This document shows, in pieces, positions 33,221 to 41,405 of a DNA stretch of 64,000 nucleotides. Position 1 is the first letter of the stretch. Each line of letters starts with the position of its first letter. Origin of the DNA: Gemmatimonadota bacterium (GTDB lineage: Bacteria; Gemmatimonadota; Gemmatimonadetes; Gemmatimonadales; GWC2-71-9); contig QHUS01000047.1 in the NCBI GenBank assembly GCA_003222035.1, forward strand, positions 1 through 64,000, in the 5' to 3' direction. Below the pieces are notes generated by a model. It was not told where the DNA came from. It saw only the letters and a list, made by a program, of their open reading frames with translations, and ran no database searches. A program made the translations under genes and the position numbers.

Positions 33221-34495
33221 ATGCTTGCCACACCGTCTGCCATCGTTTCACCCCCGCTGACAGCTCGACCACTCCGTTGCCGGGCCTGCGGCGCCGAGCG
33301 CGCGCCCGCGCCGATCGCCATCTGCGAGCAATGCCTGGGCCCGCTCGAACCCCTGTACGATCCGGGACGCCCATTGCCCGACCAAATGACCATCGGGCTC
33401 CGCCCGCCCTCCATGTGGCGCTACCACGAATGGCTCCCTTTCGACGGCGACCCGGTGTGGTCGCTCGACACGGGGTGCACGCCGCTCGTGGAGGCGCCGG
33501 CGCTGGCGCGGCGATTCGGCGTGGCGCGGGTGTGGGTAAAGAACGACACGGTGTCCCACCCGTCCTTGTCCTTCAAGGACCGGGTTGTGGCCGCCGCCAT
33601 CAACGCGGCAGCCGCGTTCGGCCTAGACACCATCGGTTGCGCGTCCACGGGCAACCTCGCCAACGCGGTCGCGGCGCACGCCGCCCGTGCCGGCCTGAAA
33701 GGGGGGGCATGGATCTTCGTCCCCGAGGACCTCGAAGCGGGGAAAGTGATCGGGACGAGCGTGTACGGTGCCCGCCTCGTGCGCGTGCGCGGGACCTACG
33801 ATGACGTGAACCGCCTCTGCGCCCAGGTTGCGGACCGCTTCGGGTGGGGCATCGTGAACGTCAATCTCCGGAGCTACTACGGCGAGGGTTCGAAAACCGT
33901 CGCGTATGAGATCGCGGAGCAGCTGGGCTGGCGGTTGCCCACGGCGGTCGTGGCGCCGATGGCGGGAGGCTCGCTCGTTACGAAGCTGCGGAAGGGGTTC
34001 GGTGAGTTTCTCGAAGCGGGGCTGGTGCACGGCGACCTCCCACGGCTCTATGGTGCGCAGGCGGCCGGGTGCGCGCCGATCGTACACCTGGTGGAGCGCG
34101 GGGCGGGCCCGATCGAGCCCGAGGTGCCAAACACGATCTGTCGCTCGCTCGCGATCGGGAATCCCGCGGACGGGACCTTCGCCGCGCGCGCGATGCGGGA
34201 GACCGGCGGGTGGGGAGTCGCGGTGAGCGACCCGGATCTCGTCGAAGGAATCCGGATACTGGCGGAGGACGTGGGCGTGTTCAGCGAGACGGCAGGCGGC
34301 GTTACGACAGCCGGCGCGCTAGCGCTGGCGCGCGCGGGCCGGCTCCGTCCCGACGACGAAGTCGTGCTCTGCATCACGGGTCACGGGTTGAAGACGCTCG
34401 AGGCCGTGCAGCACGCGGTTCCCGAAGCCCCGGTCATCGCGCCACGGCTGCGGGAGCTACTCGAACTGGAGAAACGGACATGGCCATCACGGTGA
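33221..34495 (+). CDS. thrC: Threonine synthase
   Basis: 424 aa. An N-terminal zinc-ribbon-like pattern CRACG...CEQC (residues 20-39) precedes the fold II PLP domain, a variant found in many bacterial and archaeal ThrC proteins. PLP lysine K119 lies in SLSFKDRV, with CASTGNLANAVAAHAA phosphate/substrate loop following. Converts O-phosphohomoserine to threonine, but homologues linked to ThiS carriers may instead make cysteine-type products. The ThiS/MoaD-like gene overlaps its end by 16 bases. Confidence 0.9.
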   Translation: MLATPSAIVSPPLTARPLRCRACGAERAPAPIAICEQCLGPLEPLYDPGRPLPDQMTIGLRPPSMWRYHEWLPFDGDPVWSLDTGCTPLVEAPALARRFGVARVWVKNDTVSHPSLSFKDRVVAAAINAAAAFGLDTIGCASTGNLANAVAAHAARAGLKGGAWIFVPEDLEAGKVIGTSVYGARLVRVRGTYDDVNRLCAQVADRFGWGIVNVNLRSYYGEGSKTVAYEIAEQLGWRLPTAVVAPMAGGSLVTKLRKGFGEFLEAGLVHGDLPRLYGAQAAGCAPIVHLVERGAGPIEPEVPNTICRSLAIGNPADGTFAARAMRETGGWGVAVSDPDLVEGIRILAEDVGVFSETAGGVTTAGALALARAGRLRPDDEVVLCITGHGLKTLEAVQHAVPEAPVIAPRLRELLELEKRTWPSR

Positions 34496-34755
34496 ACCTG
34501 CCATCGGTGCTCGCTGCCCACGCGGGCGGCGCCCGCACGATCGAGGCGACGGGTCGCACGCTCGGCGAAGCGGTGGCCGATGTGGCCACCCGCTACCCGG
34601 GCCTCGCGCCCCGACTTCGGGACAAGGACGGCAAGCCCTACCCGTTCGTCAACTTCTACCTGAACGATGAGGACGTGCGCTTCCGCGGCGGGTTCGCCGC
34701 ACCCGTGCGGGACGGCGACGAGGTGACTGTGATCCCGGCGATCGCGGGGGGGTGA
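34480..34755 (+). CDS. ThiS/MoaD-like sulfur carrier protein
   Basis: 91 aa from ATG 34480. Ubiquitin-like sequence with VRDGDEVTVIPAIAGG ending in the Gly-Gly tail required for adenylation and thiocarboxylate formation. MoaD, CysO or HcyS-like carriers all fit. Overlap with thrC by 16 bases shows translational coupling. In mycobacteria CysO works with a PLP enzyme (CysM), so this carrier may feed sulfur to the neighbouring PLP enzyme. No activating MoeB/ThiF gene is visible nearby. Confidence 0.85.
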   Translation: MAITVNLPSVLAAHAGGARTIEATGRTLGEAVADVATRYPGLAPRLRDKDGKPYPFVNFYLNDEDVRFRGGFAAPVRDGDEVTVIPAIAGG

Positions 34756-34764
34756 GCGTCGCCC

Positions 34765-35643
34765 TCACAACCCCGCGTCCACGGCAGCGATCCGGGCCAA
34801 CGCGGCCCAGTCCACGTCACCCCAGCCCCGCGCGATCCCTGCGAGGTAGCGATCGCGTATCAGGCTCGCCAGCGGCATCGGGGCGGCGACTTGCTCCGCG
34901 GCGCCGAGCGCCAGCCGGATGTCCTTCAATCCATACTTCAGTTTGAACCCTGCCGGTTCATAGCGCTCTTCGGCGATCAGCTTCCCGTAATTCTCGTAGA
35001 TCGGTGAGCGAATGAGCCGGCCGTTCACGATGTCCAGGAGGTCCGCCGGCGCGATGCCGTACTTGCGGCCGAGCGCGAACGCCTCGCCCATCGCTTCGAT
35101 GGCCGCGGCGAGCAGGAAGTTGCCCGCGAGCTTGATGACGTTGGCGTGCGGCGGGTCGTCGCCCACGACAATCACTCCCTGTCCCAGCGCGTCGAGCACC
35201 GGGCGGCAGCGTGTCAGCGCGTCCGCCGGCCCCGCGGCGACGATCCACAGCTGCTTCGCCGCCGCCGCTTCCGGGCGCCCAAATACGGGCGCGGCGACGT
35301 ACACCTGTCCCGCCGCGCGATGCCGCTCGGCGAGCCGGGCGGCCAACGCCGGGCTGATCGTGCTCATCGAGATGTGGATCGCCCCGGCGGGAAGGACCGC
35401 GGCCGCGCCCTCAGGCCCGAGCATCACGGCCTCGAGGGAGTCGTCATCCGCGAGCATCGTGATCAGCACGTCCGCGCCCCGCGCGGCGGCAGCCGGCGTT
35501 TCCGCTACGACGGGCTTCAGGTCCTTGAGCTGGTCGGCACGGGAGCGCGTGCGGTTGTAGACGGTGAGCCTATGGCCGGCCTGCAACAACAGCCGAGCCA
35601 TTGCCAGGCCCATGTTGCCGAGCCCTGCGAATGCGATTTGCAT
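34765..35643 (-). CDS. NAD(P)-dependent oxidoreductase, 3-hydroxyisobutyrate dehydrogenase family
   Basis: 292 aa. Rossmann motif GLGNMGLAM at residues 7-15, NRTRSRAD cofactor-side segment suggesting NADP preference, and catalytic K171 in NVIKLAGNF. Family members oxidise beta-hydroxyacids or reduce semialdehydes (glyoxylate/succinic semialdehyde reductase). FKLKYGLKDIRLAL also fits the latter group. Transcribed divergently from the quinone oxidoreductase with only 44 bases between start codons. Confidence 0.9.
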   Translation of the reverse strand: MQIAFAGLGNMGLAMARLLLQAGHRLTVYNRTRSRADQLKDLKPVVAETPAAAARGADVLITMLADDDSLEAVMLGPEGAAAVLPAGAIHISMSTISPALAARLAERHRAAGQVYVAAPVFGRPEAAAAKQLWIVAAGPADALTRCRPVLDALGQGVIVVGDDPPHANVIKLAGNFLLAAAIEAMGEAFALGRKYGIAPADLLDIVNGRLIRSPIYENYGKLIAEERYEPAGFKLKYGLKDIRLALGAAEQVAAPMPLASLIRDRYLAGIARGWGDVDWAALARIAAVDAGL

Positions 35644-35687
35644 ACGTTAACCTCAACGGAGACGGGAAGCTCAAGGATGGCACGATC

Positions 35688-36656
35688 GTGAAAGCAATTC
35701 GCGTGCACGCGCCCGGCGGCCCCGACGCCCTGCGTTACGAAGACGTCGAGCGGCCCGCGCCCCGCCCCGGCCAAGCGCTCGTGAAGATCGAAGCCGCCGG
35801 GGTCAACTTCATCGACGTATACCAGCGTACCGGCCGGTACCCCGTAGCGACGCCGTTCACGCCGGGACAGGAGGGCGCCGGAGTCGTGGCCGCGCTGGGC
35901 GCGGGCGTCACGGACCTTACCGTTGGCGCCCGCGTCGCCTACACGAACGTAATGGGCGCGTATGCCGAGTACGCGGTGGTGCCGGCCGATCGGCTGGTCG
36001 CCCTCCCGGACGGCGTGACCACGAAACAGGCCGCTGCGGCCACGCTGCAGGGGATGACGGCGCATTACCTCGCCAAGACGACTTATTCCTTGAAGTCCGG
36101 AGACAGTTGCCTCGTGCACGCGGCCGCCGGCGGCGTCGGATTGCTATTGTGTCAGATCGCCAAGTTGCAGGGCGCACGCGTCTTCGGCACGGTGTCCACA
36201 CGCGAGAAGGCTGCGCTCGCCCACGACGCCGGCGCCGCCGAGGTGATCCTCTACACAGAGCAGGACTTCGAGGCCGAGGTCAAGCGGCTCACGAATGGGA
36301 CCGGCGTGGACGTCGTGTACGACTCCGTCGGCAAGACCACGTTCGAGAAAGGGCTCAACTGCCTGAAGCGGCGCGGGCTCATGGCCCTGTTCGGCCAATC
36401 GAGCGGCCCGGTGGGACCGTTCGACCCTCAGGTGTTGAACGCGAAGGGCTCGCTGTTCCTCACGCGGCCGACGCTGGGGGACTACATCGCCACTCGCGCC
36501 GAGCTCGTCCAGCGCGCCGGCGACGTGCTCGGCTGGATCACGAGCGGAACGTTGAAGGTGCGCATCGAGCGCGAGCTGCCACTCGCGCAGGCGGCGGAGG
36601 CGCACCGGCTGCTCGAAGGGCGGCACACGACGGGGAAGGTCCTGTTGATACCATAG
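35688..36656 (+). CDS. NADPH:quinone oxidoreductase (zeta-crystallin-like MDR)
   Basis: 322 aa from GTG 35688, with an AAGGA ribosome site about 10 bases upstream; the longer frame to 35601 overlaps the divergent gene. ALRYEDVERPAPRPG, GVNFIDVYQRTG and the NADPH loop AAAGGVGLLLCQIAK match E. coli QorA. No zinc ligands. Reduces quinones by one or two electrons, probably for detoxification. The aldo-keto reductase follows 25 bases downstream and may be cotranscribed. Confidence 0.92.
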   Translation: MKAIRVHAPGGPDALRYEDVERPAPRPGQALVKIEAAGVNFIDVYQRTGRYPVATPFTPGQEGAGVVAALGAGVTDLTVGARVAYTNVMGAYAEYAVVPADRLVALPDGVTTKQAAAATLQGMTAHYLAKTTYSLKSGDSCLVHAAAGGVGLLLCQIAKLQGARVFGTVSTREKAALAHDAGAAEVILYTEQDFEAEVKRLTNGTGVDVVYDSVGKTTFEKGLNCLKRRGLMALFGQSSGPVGPFDPQVLNAKGSLFLTRPTLGDYIATRAELVQRAGDVLGWITSGTLKVRIERELPLAQAAEAHRLLEGRHTTGKVLLIP

Positions 36657-36681
36657 ACCGCATTCACGAGGAGCTTTGCGT

Positions 36682-37731
36682 ATGACGCTGCCAACGCGTC
36701 CGCTCGGCACGAGCGGGATCGATATCACGACCGTCGGGTTCGGGGCCTGGGCCATCGGCGGTGGCGGCTGGGCGTTCGGATGGGGCCCGCAGGACGACGC
36801 CGACTCGCTCGCCGCCATGCGGCATGCGCTCGACCTGGGGATCAACTGGATCGACACCGCGGCGGTGTATGGGCTCGGCCACTCGGAAGAGGTGGTAGGA
36901 CGCCTGCTGCGGCAGGTGGGGCCGGCAGAGCGACCCCTCGTGTTCACGAAGTGCGGTCTCGTATGGGACGACCGCGACCGCATGGCCGAGGCGAACCGAA
37001 TTCTGCGGCCCGAGTCGATCCGGAAGGAATGCGAGGCCTCGCTGCGGCGGCTCGGCGTCGAGCGGATCGATCTCTACCAATTCCACTGGCCCGACGAGGT
37101 CGGGACGCCAGTGGAGGACTCGTGGGCGGCGATGACGCGCCTGGTCCAGCAGGGGAAGGTGCGCGCAGCGGGCGTGTCTAACTTTGACGTGCCGCTCGTC
37201 GAGCGGTGCGAAGCGATTCGTCACGTCGACTCATTACAGCCACCCTTCTCCCTCATCCGGCGCGAAGCCGCCGAACGCGAGATTCCGTGGTGCCACGAGC
37301 ACGCCACCGGGGTGATCGCGTACAGCCCGATGCAGTCCGGCATCTTGACGGACGGCTTCAGCGCCGCGAGGGTCGCCGCGCTCGCCAAGGACGATTGGCG
37401 GCGCCGCAGCGCGGAGTTTCAGGAGCCGAAGCTCAGCCGCAACCTGGCGCTCCGCGACGCGCTGCGGCCGATCGCCCGGCGTCACGGCAGTACGGTTTCG
37501 GCGGTGGCCATTGCGTGGGCACTCGCGTGGCCGGGGGTGACGGGAGCGATCGTCGGTGCGCGAACGCCGGCGCAGGTTGACGGGTGGATCCGCGGTGCGA
37601 CGCTCGAGCTGACCGCGGCGGATCTCGACGAGATCGCTACGGCCATCACGCGAACCGGGGCGGGGTCGGGCCCCATACGGCCAGTGGCGAGCAGGGCCGG
37701 GGGGGGAGGGGCGTTCGTGCGCGGCTCTTAG
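36682..37731 (+). CDS. Aldo/keto reductase
   Basis: 349 aa from ATG 36682, 8 bases after a GAGGAG site. Catalytic tetrad visible: Asp and Tyr in WIDTAAVYGLGHSE, Lys in VFTKCGL and His in YQFHWPDEV. C-terminal GAIVGARTPAQVD binds NADPH. The last about 15 residues (SRAGGGGAFVRGS) are Gly-rich and encoded by a poly-G run. The stop TAG interlocks with the stop of the convergent membrane-protein gene. Confidence 0.92.
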   Translation: MTLPTRPLGTSGIDITTVGFGAWAIGGGGWAFGWGPQDDADSLAAMRHALDLGINWIDTAAVYGLGHSEEVVGRLLRQVGPAERPLVFTKCGLVWDDRDRMAEANRILRPESIRKECEASLRRLGVERIDLYQFHWPDEVGTPVEDSWAAMTRLVQQGKVRAAGVSNFDVPLVERCEAIRHVDSLQPPFSLIRREAAEREIPWCHEHATGVIAYSPMQSGILTDGFSAARVAALAKDDWRRRSAEFQEPKLSRNLALRDALRPIARRHGSTVSAVAIAWALAWPGVTGAIVGARTPAQVDGWIRGATLELTAADLDEIATAITRTGAGSGPIRPVASRAGGGGAFVRGS

Positions 37732-39011
37732 CCGCCGACCCGCGCCTCTCGCTCCGCGGCGCGCACCCATACTCTGACTTCGGCGAGCGTTGGGTGCGTG
37801 GCATTGTTCCCGCCTCTCAGCTTTCGATATACCGAGTCCGGGTTTGCGCGGGCGAGATCGTCCACACTGCGGACCCCACTGCCGATCAACGCCGCCGCGT
37901 GCGCAGTCCCGATGCCCCGGAGCGTCACCAGGCGGGCCGCGCGCTGCGCGGCGAGGGCGTCGTCGGGGCTCAGGTTGGCGCGATAGGCCAGCTCTGCCAC
38001 CGGGGTGTCCGCGACCCGGAACAAGTCGTTCCAGCCCGCCCGCTCCAAGTGGGAAACCAGCGCGCTCGTCACGCCGGGCAGATCGCGCAGTGCGGGTGTG
38101 GTGGAGCTCACCGTCCAGTGATCGATCCCTACGAGCACCAGTACGGCAAATCCCAAGGATGCGAGCAGCGTGCGCGGCGTGGCGAGAGGCGCCATGAGGT
38201 GATACAGCGACCACACCTCGAGTGCGAAGAAGGGGAAGCCGAGGAACCCCAGGAGCGGCATTTCGAAGAGCTTCAGCTCCTCGAGAAACGGGACCGTGTA
38301 GATCCAGCGCCCCTGGGCCACCGCGTTGAACGTTTCCCACAGGATGCCGGCCACGAGACCGGCTGCAAGCAGCCGCGCGATGCGACCGCAGCTGCCGCGC
38401 GCGAGGTCCGCAAACAACGAGTGCCGTGGGTCGCGGCGGTACAGGAGCGGCTCGGCGATGAGCCAGACGGCGCCCCAGGTGAGGGGGAACAGATAGCGGG
38501 GGAATAGTACCACGGCGGCGAGCAGCGCCGCGCCCGACCACCACGCCACAGCCAGGTGCCGCGGCTCGAGGGGCAGCGGGCGGGCCTGGAGGTCGCGCCA
38601 CACGCCGAGTCGATCGAGCACGCGCTCCGGCAGGAGCACCGCTGGAACGACAGTCGCGATCGAGATCGTGATTCCGGCCCACCGTTCGAGACGGCCGGCG
38701 GGCAGGAACACATAGTACCAGTTCTGCAGCCGAAGGTTGATCGCTTCGAACAGCAGCCAGATGACGACCGAGGTCCACAGCATGAGCGCCAGGTCGCGCG
38801 GACTGGCGGTGAGCGACTCGCCGCCCAGGACCTGAACCACCTCATCGAGGATGACGAGAGTGGGGTACCACGCGAGGACGTAGAACCACGTGGGAACGGG
38901 TGGAATCCGGTGTGCGAGCAGCAGCACGGCGGCGATCAGGACGACCGCCGCCGTGATGAGTCGCGGCCGTCTTAGTGCGGCAGCCGCGGCCGGAGGTAGC
39001 CGTACGTCCAC
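37728..39011 (-). CDS. Membrane protein with C-terminal DUF4332-like helix-hairpin-helix region
   Basis: 427 aa from GTG 39011. Residues 15-310 hold about eight hydrophobic segments (LITAAVVLIAAVLLLAHR, LALMLWTSVVIWLLFEA, ITISIATVVPAVLL, LLGFLGFPFFALEVWSLY). After residue 320 comes DLPGVTSALVSHLERAGWND and LVTLRGIGTAHAAALIGSGV, two helix-hairpin-helix-like repeats as in DUF4332. This mix of integral membrane domain and nucleic-acid-type motif is unusual. It overlaps the upstream transporter gene by 40 bases and closes the six-gene operon. Confidence 0.75.
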   Translation of the reverse strand: MDVRLPPAAAAALRRPRLITAAVVLIAAVLLLAHRIPPVPTWFYVLAWYPTLVILDEVVQVLGGESLTASPRDLALMLWTSVVIWLLFEAINLRLQNWYYVFLPAGRLERWAGITISIATVVPAVLLPERVLDRLGVWRDLQARPLPLEPRHLAVAWWSGAALLAAVVLFPRYLFPLTWGAVWLIAEPLLYRRDPRHSLFADLARGSCGRIARLLAAGLVAGILWETFNAVAQGRWIYTVPFLEELKLFEMPLLGFLGFPFFALEVWSLYHLMAPLATPRTLLASLGFAVLVLVGIDHWTVSSTTPALRDLPGVTSALVSHLERAGWNDLFRVADTPVAELAYRANLSPDDALAAQRAARLVTLRGIGTAHAAALIGSGVRSVDDLARANPDSVYRKLRGGNNATHPTLAEVRVWVRAAEREARVGG

Positions 39012-39391
39012 GTTCCCGCCAGCGCGGCGACGATCGTCACCGCCATCACGCCGACACCCGCCCCGACCAGCGCGAACAATGGCCCGGGGCAGGCGCCCAC
39101 GATGCCCCAGCCGAGACCGAACGCCGCGCCGCCCGCCGCGTAACGCACGCCGCGGCCGAGTGCTTTGGGCGGGAGCACCGTCCCGCGGCGTTTGAGCAGC
39201 GCGAACCCGGGCGCCGCAACCGCGAGCGCGGACGCGAACACCTCGTACAGATACGCCCCCTTGAAGCGGAGCGCCTCCTCGATGCGAAACCAGGAGACGA
39301 GCTCGCCCTTGGTCAGCACGATTCCGAACAACACGCCCAGCGCGAGGTAGGCGCCGAGCCAGCGCTCGCGATGGGGCGACGTCGCGCTCAT
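38972..39391 (-). CDS. YeeE/YedE-type sulfur transporter half (DUF6691)
   Basis: 139 aa, about four membrane segments. GWGIVGACPGPLFALVGAG carries the conserved cysteine that relays sulfur in YeeE/YedE (TsuA) thiosulfate importers. It is the second half of a split transporter; single-chain members are about 350 aa. The ATG overlaps the stop of the first half by 4 bases, so the halves are made together. Confidence 0.87.
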   Translation of the reverse strand: MSATSPHRERWLGAYLALGVLFGIVLTKGELVSWFRIEEALRFKGAYLYEVFASALAVAAPGFALLKRRGTVLPPKALGRGVRYAAGGAAFGLGWGIVGACPGPLFALVGAGVGVMAVTIVAALAGTWTYGYLRPRLPH

Positions 39392-39957
39392 CGTGGGACG
39401 AGAAGGGGCAGCACGACGAAGCTCGCCGCGGCCCCGGCGGCGAAGAATGCGATGACGGTCACCAACGATGCGAGCTGCAGGCCGGCGAGTCCCGTGATTC
39501 CGTGTCCCGACGTGCACCCGCCGGCATAGGCGGTGCCGAACCCGATCAGGAACCCACCGCCCACGAACATGATGAGGCCGCGCGGCGTGAGCAGCATGTG
39601 CCAGGTGAACAGCTCGTGCGGGACGAGACCCGAGAAGTCCCGAATCCCGAGCTTCGCGAGCGAGGTTACGGCAGCGGGAGTGATCGCGACCGGATGCGGG
39701 TTCGCGAGCAACACGCCGCCGACGAACCCACCCACGACAACGCCCAGAATGAAGACGAGATTCCACAGTCCCTCGCGGCGCCAGTCGTAACCGAAGTAAG
39801 AGACCTTCCCTGGCGCGAGCATGGCACACAGGTGTCGCAGGTTACTCGAGACGCCGAGCTGCTTGCTGCCGATCGCCAGCAGGCTGACGGCGATCAGCCC
39901 CACCAGCGGACCGGTCACGTACCAGGGCCAGGATCGGTGCCACAGGTCCGTCATCAT
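39388..39957 (-). CDS. YeeE/YedE-type sulfur transporter half, first subunit
   Basis: 189 aa from the first of two ATG codons (39957). Several membrane segments and the signature GTAYAGGCTSGHGITGLAGL with a conserved cysteine, as in TsuA and PmpA. Imports thiosulfate or a related sulfur compound. Overlaps the PLP decarboxylase by 4 bases and the partner half by 4 bases. Confidence 0.88.
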   Translation of the reverse strand: MMTDLWHRSWPWYVTGPLVGLIAVSLLAIGSKQLGVSSNLRHLCAMLAPGKVSYFGYDWRREGLWNLVFILGVVVGGFVGGVLLANPHPVAITPAAVTSLAKLGIRDFSGLVPHELFTWHMLLTPRGLIMFVGGGFLIGFGTAYAGGCTSGHGITGLAGLQLASLVTVIAFFAAGAAASFVVLPLLVPR

Positions 39958-41405
39958 GGACTCTCCCGCTCGAGGCGCTCCCCCAGCTCGACGATCGTGT
40001 CGATGCAAATCTGCGCGTCCTCCAGCCCGGACCGGTAGTTCGTGACGCACCCGCGGAGGGCGAACTTGCCGCCGAGTGTCGTCCCTGAGATGAACATGCG
40101 TCCGTCGCGGTGGGTGTGGTCGAGCAGCGTGCGGTTGAAGGCGTTGACATCCCCTCCCCGCGGCATGTAGCGCACACAGAAACAGCTCAAGTCCGTCGCT
40201 GCCACCACCTCGAGCTTCGGGTGCTCGCGCGCCCGGCGTGCCACCTCCCGCGCCACCGCGATGTCGCTGCGCCACAGCTCGCGGTAGCCCTCGAGGCCAA
40301 CTGCCTGCATCACCGCCCACACCTTGAGAGCCCGGAACTCGCGGGTGAGCTGCGGGCCCAGATCCGAGATCCAGACCGGACCCTCGAGGTAGGAGTCCTG
40401 CTCGAGTGCGAGGTACTCGGCTCGGTGCGCGAACATGGCCCGCAGGGTGGCGGGGTCGCGGACCAGGGTAGCGCCCGCTTCGTACGGCACGTACAGCCAC
40501 TTGTGAGGATCGAGGGCCACGGAATCGGCCCGCTCGATGCCGCGATACAGCCCGGCGAGCTCCGGGAGCGCCGCGCCGACCGCGCCATACGCGCCGTCTA
40601 CATGGAACCAGCAGCCGTATTCCCGTGCCACGTCCGCCGCGGCGTTCAGGGGGTCCACCACGCCGGTGTTCACCGTCCCCGCGCTGGCGACGATACAGAT
40701 CGGCTCGAGCCCGGCCGCCCGATCCGCCGCCACCGTCTCTCGCAGAGCCCTCACGTCCATGCGATACTCGCCGTCGACGGGGACCAGTCGCAGGGCCTCG
40801 GTGCCCAGGCCGAGCAGCTCGACGGCCCGGACGATGCAGGAATGGGCCTCGGTGGATGCATAGACGGTCGGCTGCCCGGTCGCGGACCGGAGCCCGCGTC
40901 GCCGGGTGCCGGGAAGCTTCGCTTCGCGACACGCCGCGAGCGCCACCAGGTTCGCCATGGATCCGCCGCTCACGAGCAGCCCGTTCGATCCCGCCGGCAG
41001 GCCCACCAGCCGGGCCAGCCAATCCATCACCGTCAGTTCGACCGTGACCGCGATCTGGCTCGTCCCGGCGCAGTTGTTCTTGAGCGTCGTGGCGATCAGG
41101 TCCGCGGCGATGCCCACCGGATGCGGCGGAGAGTTGATGAATCCCCACCAGCGGCGCTGACCAACCCCGAGCCGATAGGGGACGAAGTCCCGCTCGATGC
41201 GGTCGAGAATCTCCCGGGACGACATGCCGCGCGCTGGCAGTGGTTGCGCGCGGACGGCCGCCACCAGCGCGTCCGGCGGCCGTACGTACGCCGCGCCGTC
41301 CGGCAAGCGCTCCCAGTGACGCATGGCGACGTCCGCGGCGTACCGCAACAGGTCGCGGAAGTCGCGCGGGTCGAGATCCGGAACCCCGCGTTGCGACGCC
41401 GTCAT
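39954..41405 (-). CDS. Group II PLP-dependent amino acid decarboxylase
   Basis: 483 aa from ATG 41405. PLP lysine K302 lies in ALDPHKWLYVPYEAG; WFHVDGAYGAVGA supplies the aspartate to the pyridine nitrogen; TEAHSCIVRA stacks on PLP. The N-terminal WWGFINSPPHPVGIAADLIA is typical of the aromatic-L-amino-acid/cysteine-sulfinate group. The substrate is open: aromatic amino acids, cysteate and cysteine sulfinate are options, and the coupled sulfur transporter favours looking at sulfur compounds. ATGA overlap at both ends. Confidence 0.9.
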   Translation of the reverse strand: MTASQRGVPDLDPRDFRDLLRYAADVAMRHWERLPDGAAYVRPPDALVAAVRAQPLPARGMSSREILDRIERDFVPYRLGVGQRRWWGFINSPPHPVGIAADLIATTLKNNCAGTSQIAVTVELTVMDWLARLVGLPAGSNGLLVSGGSMANLVALAACREAKLPGTRRRGLRSATGQPTVYASTEAHSCIVRAVELLGLGTEALRLVPVDGEYRMDVRALRETVAADRAAGLEPICIVASAGTVNTGVVDPLNAAADVAREYGCWFHVDGAYGAVGAALPELAGLYRGIERADSVALDPHKWLYVPYEAGATLVRDPATLRAMFAHRAEYLALEQDSYLEGPVWISDLGPQLTREFRALKVWAVMQAVGLEGYRELWRSDIAVAREVARRAREHPKLEVVAATDLSCFCVRYMPRGGDVNAFNRTLLDHTHRDGRMFISGTTLGGKFALRGCVTNYRSGLEDAQICIDTIVELGERLERESP

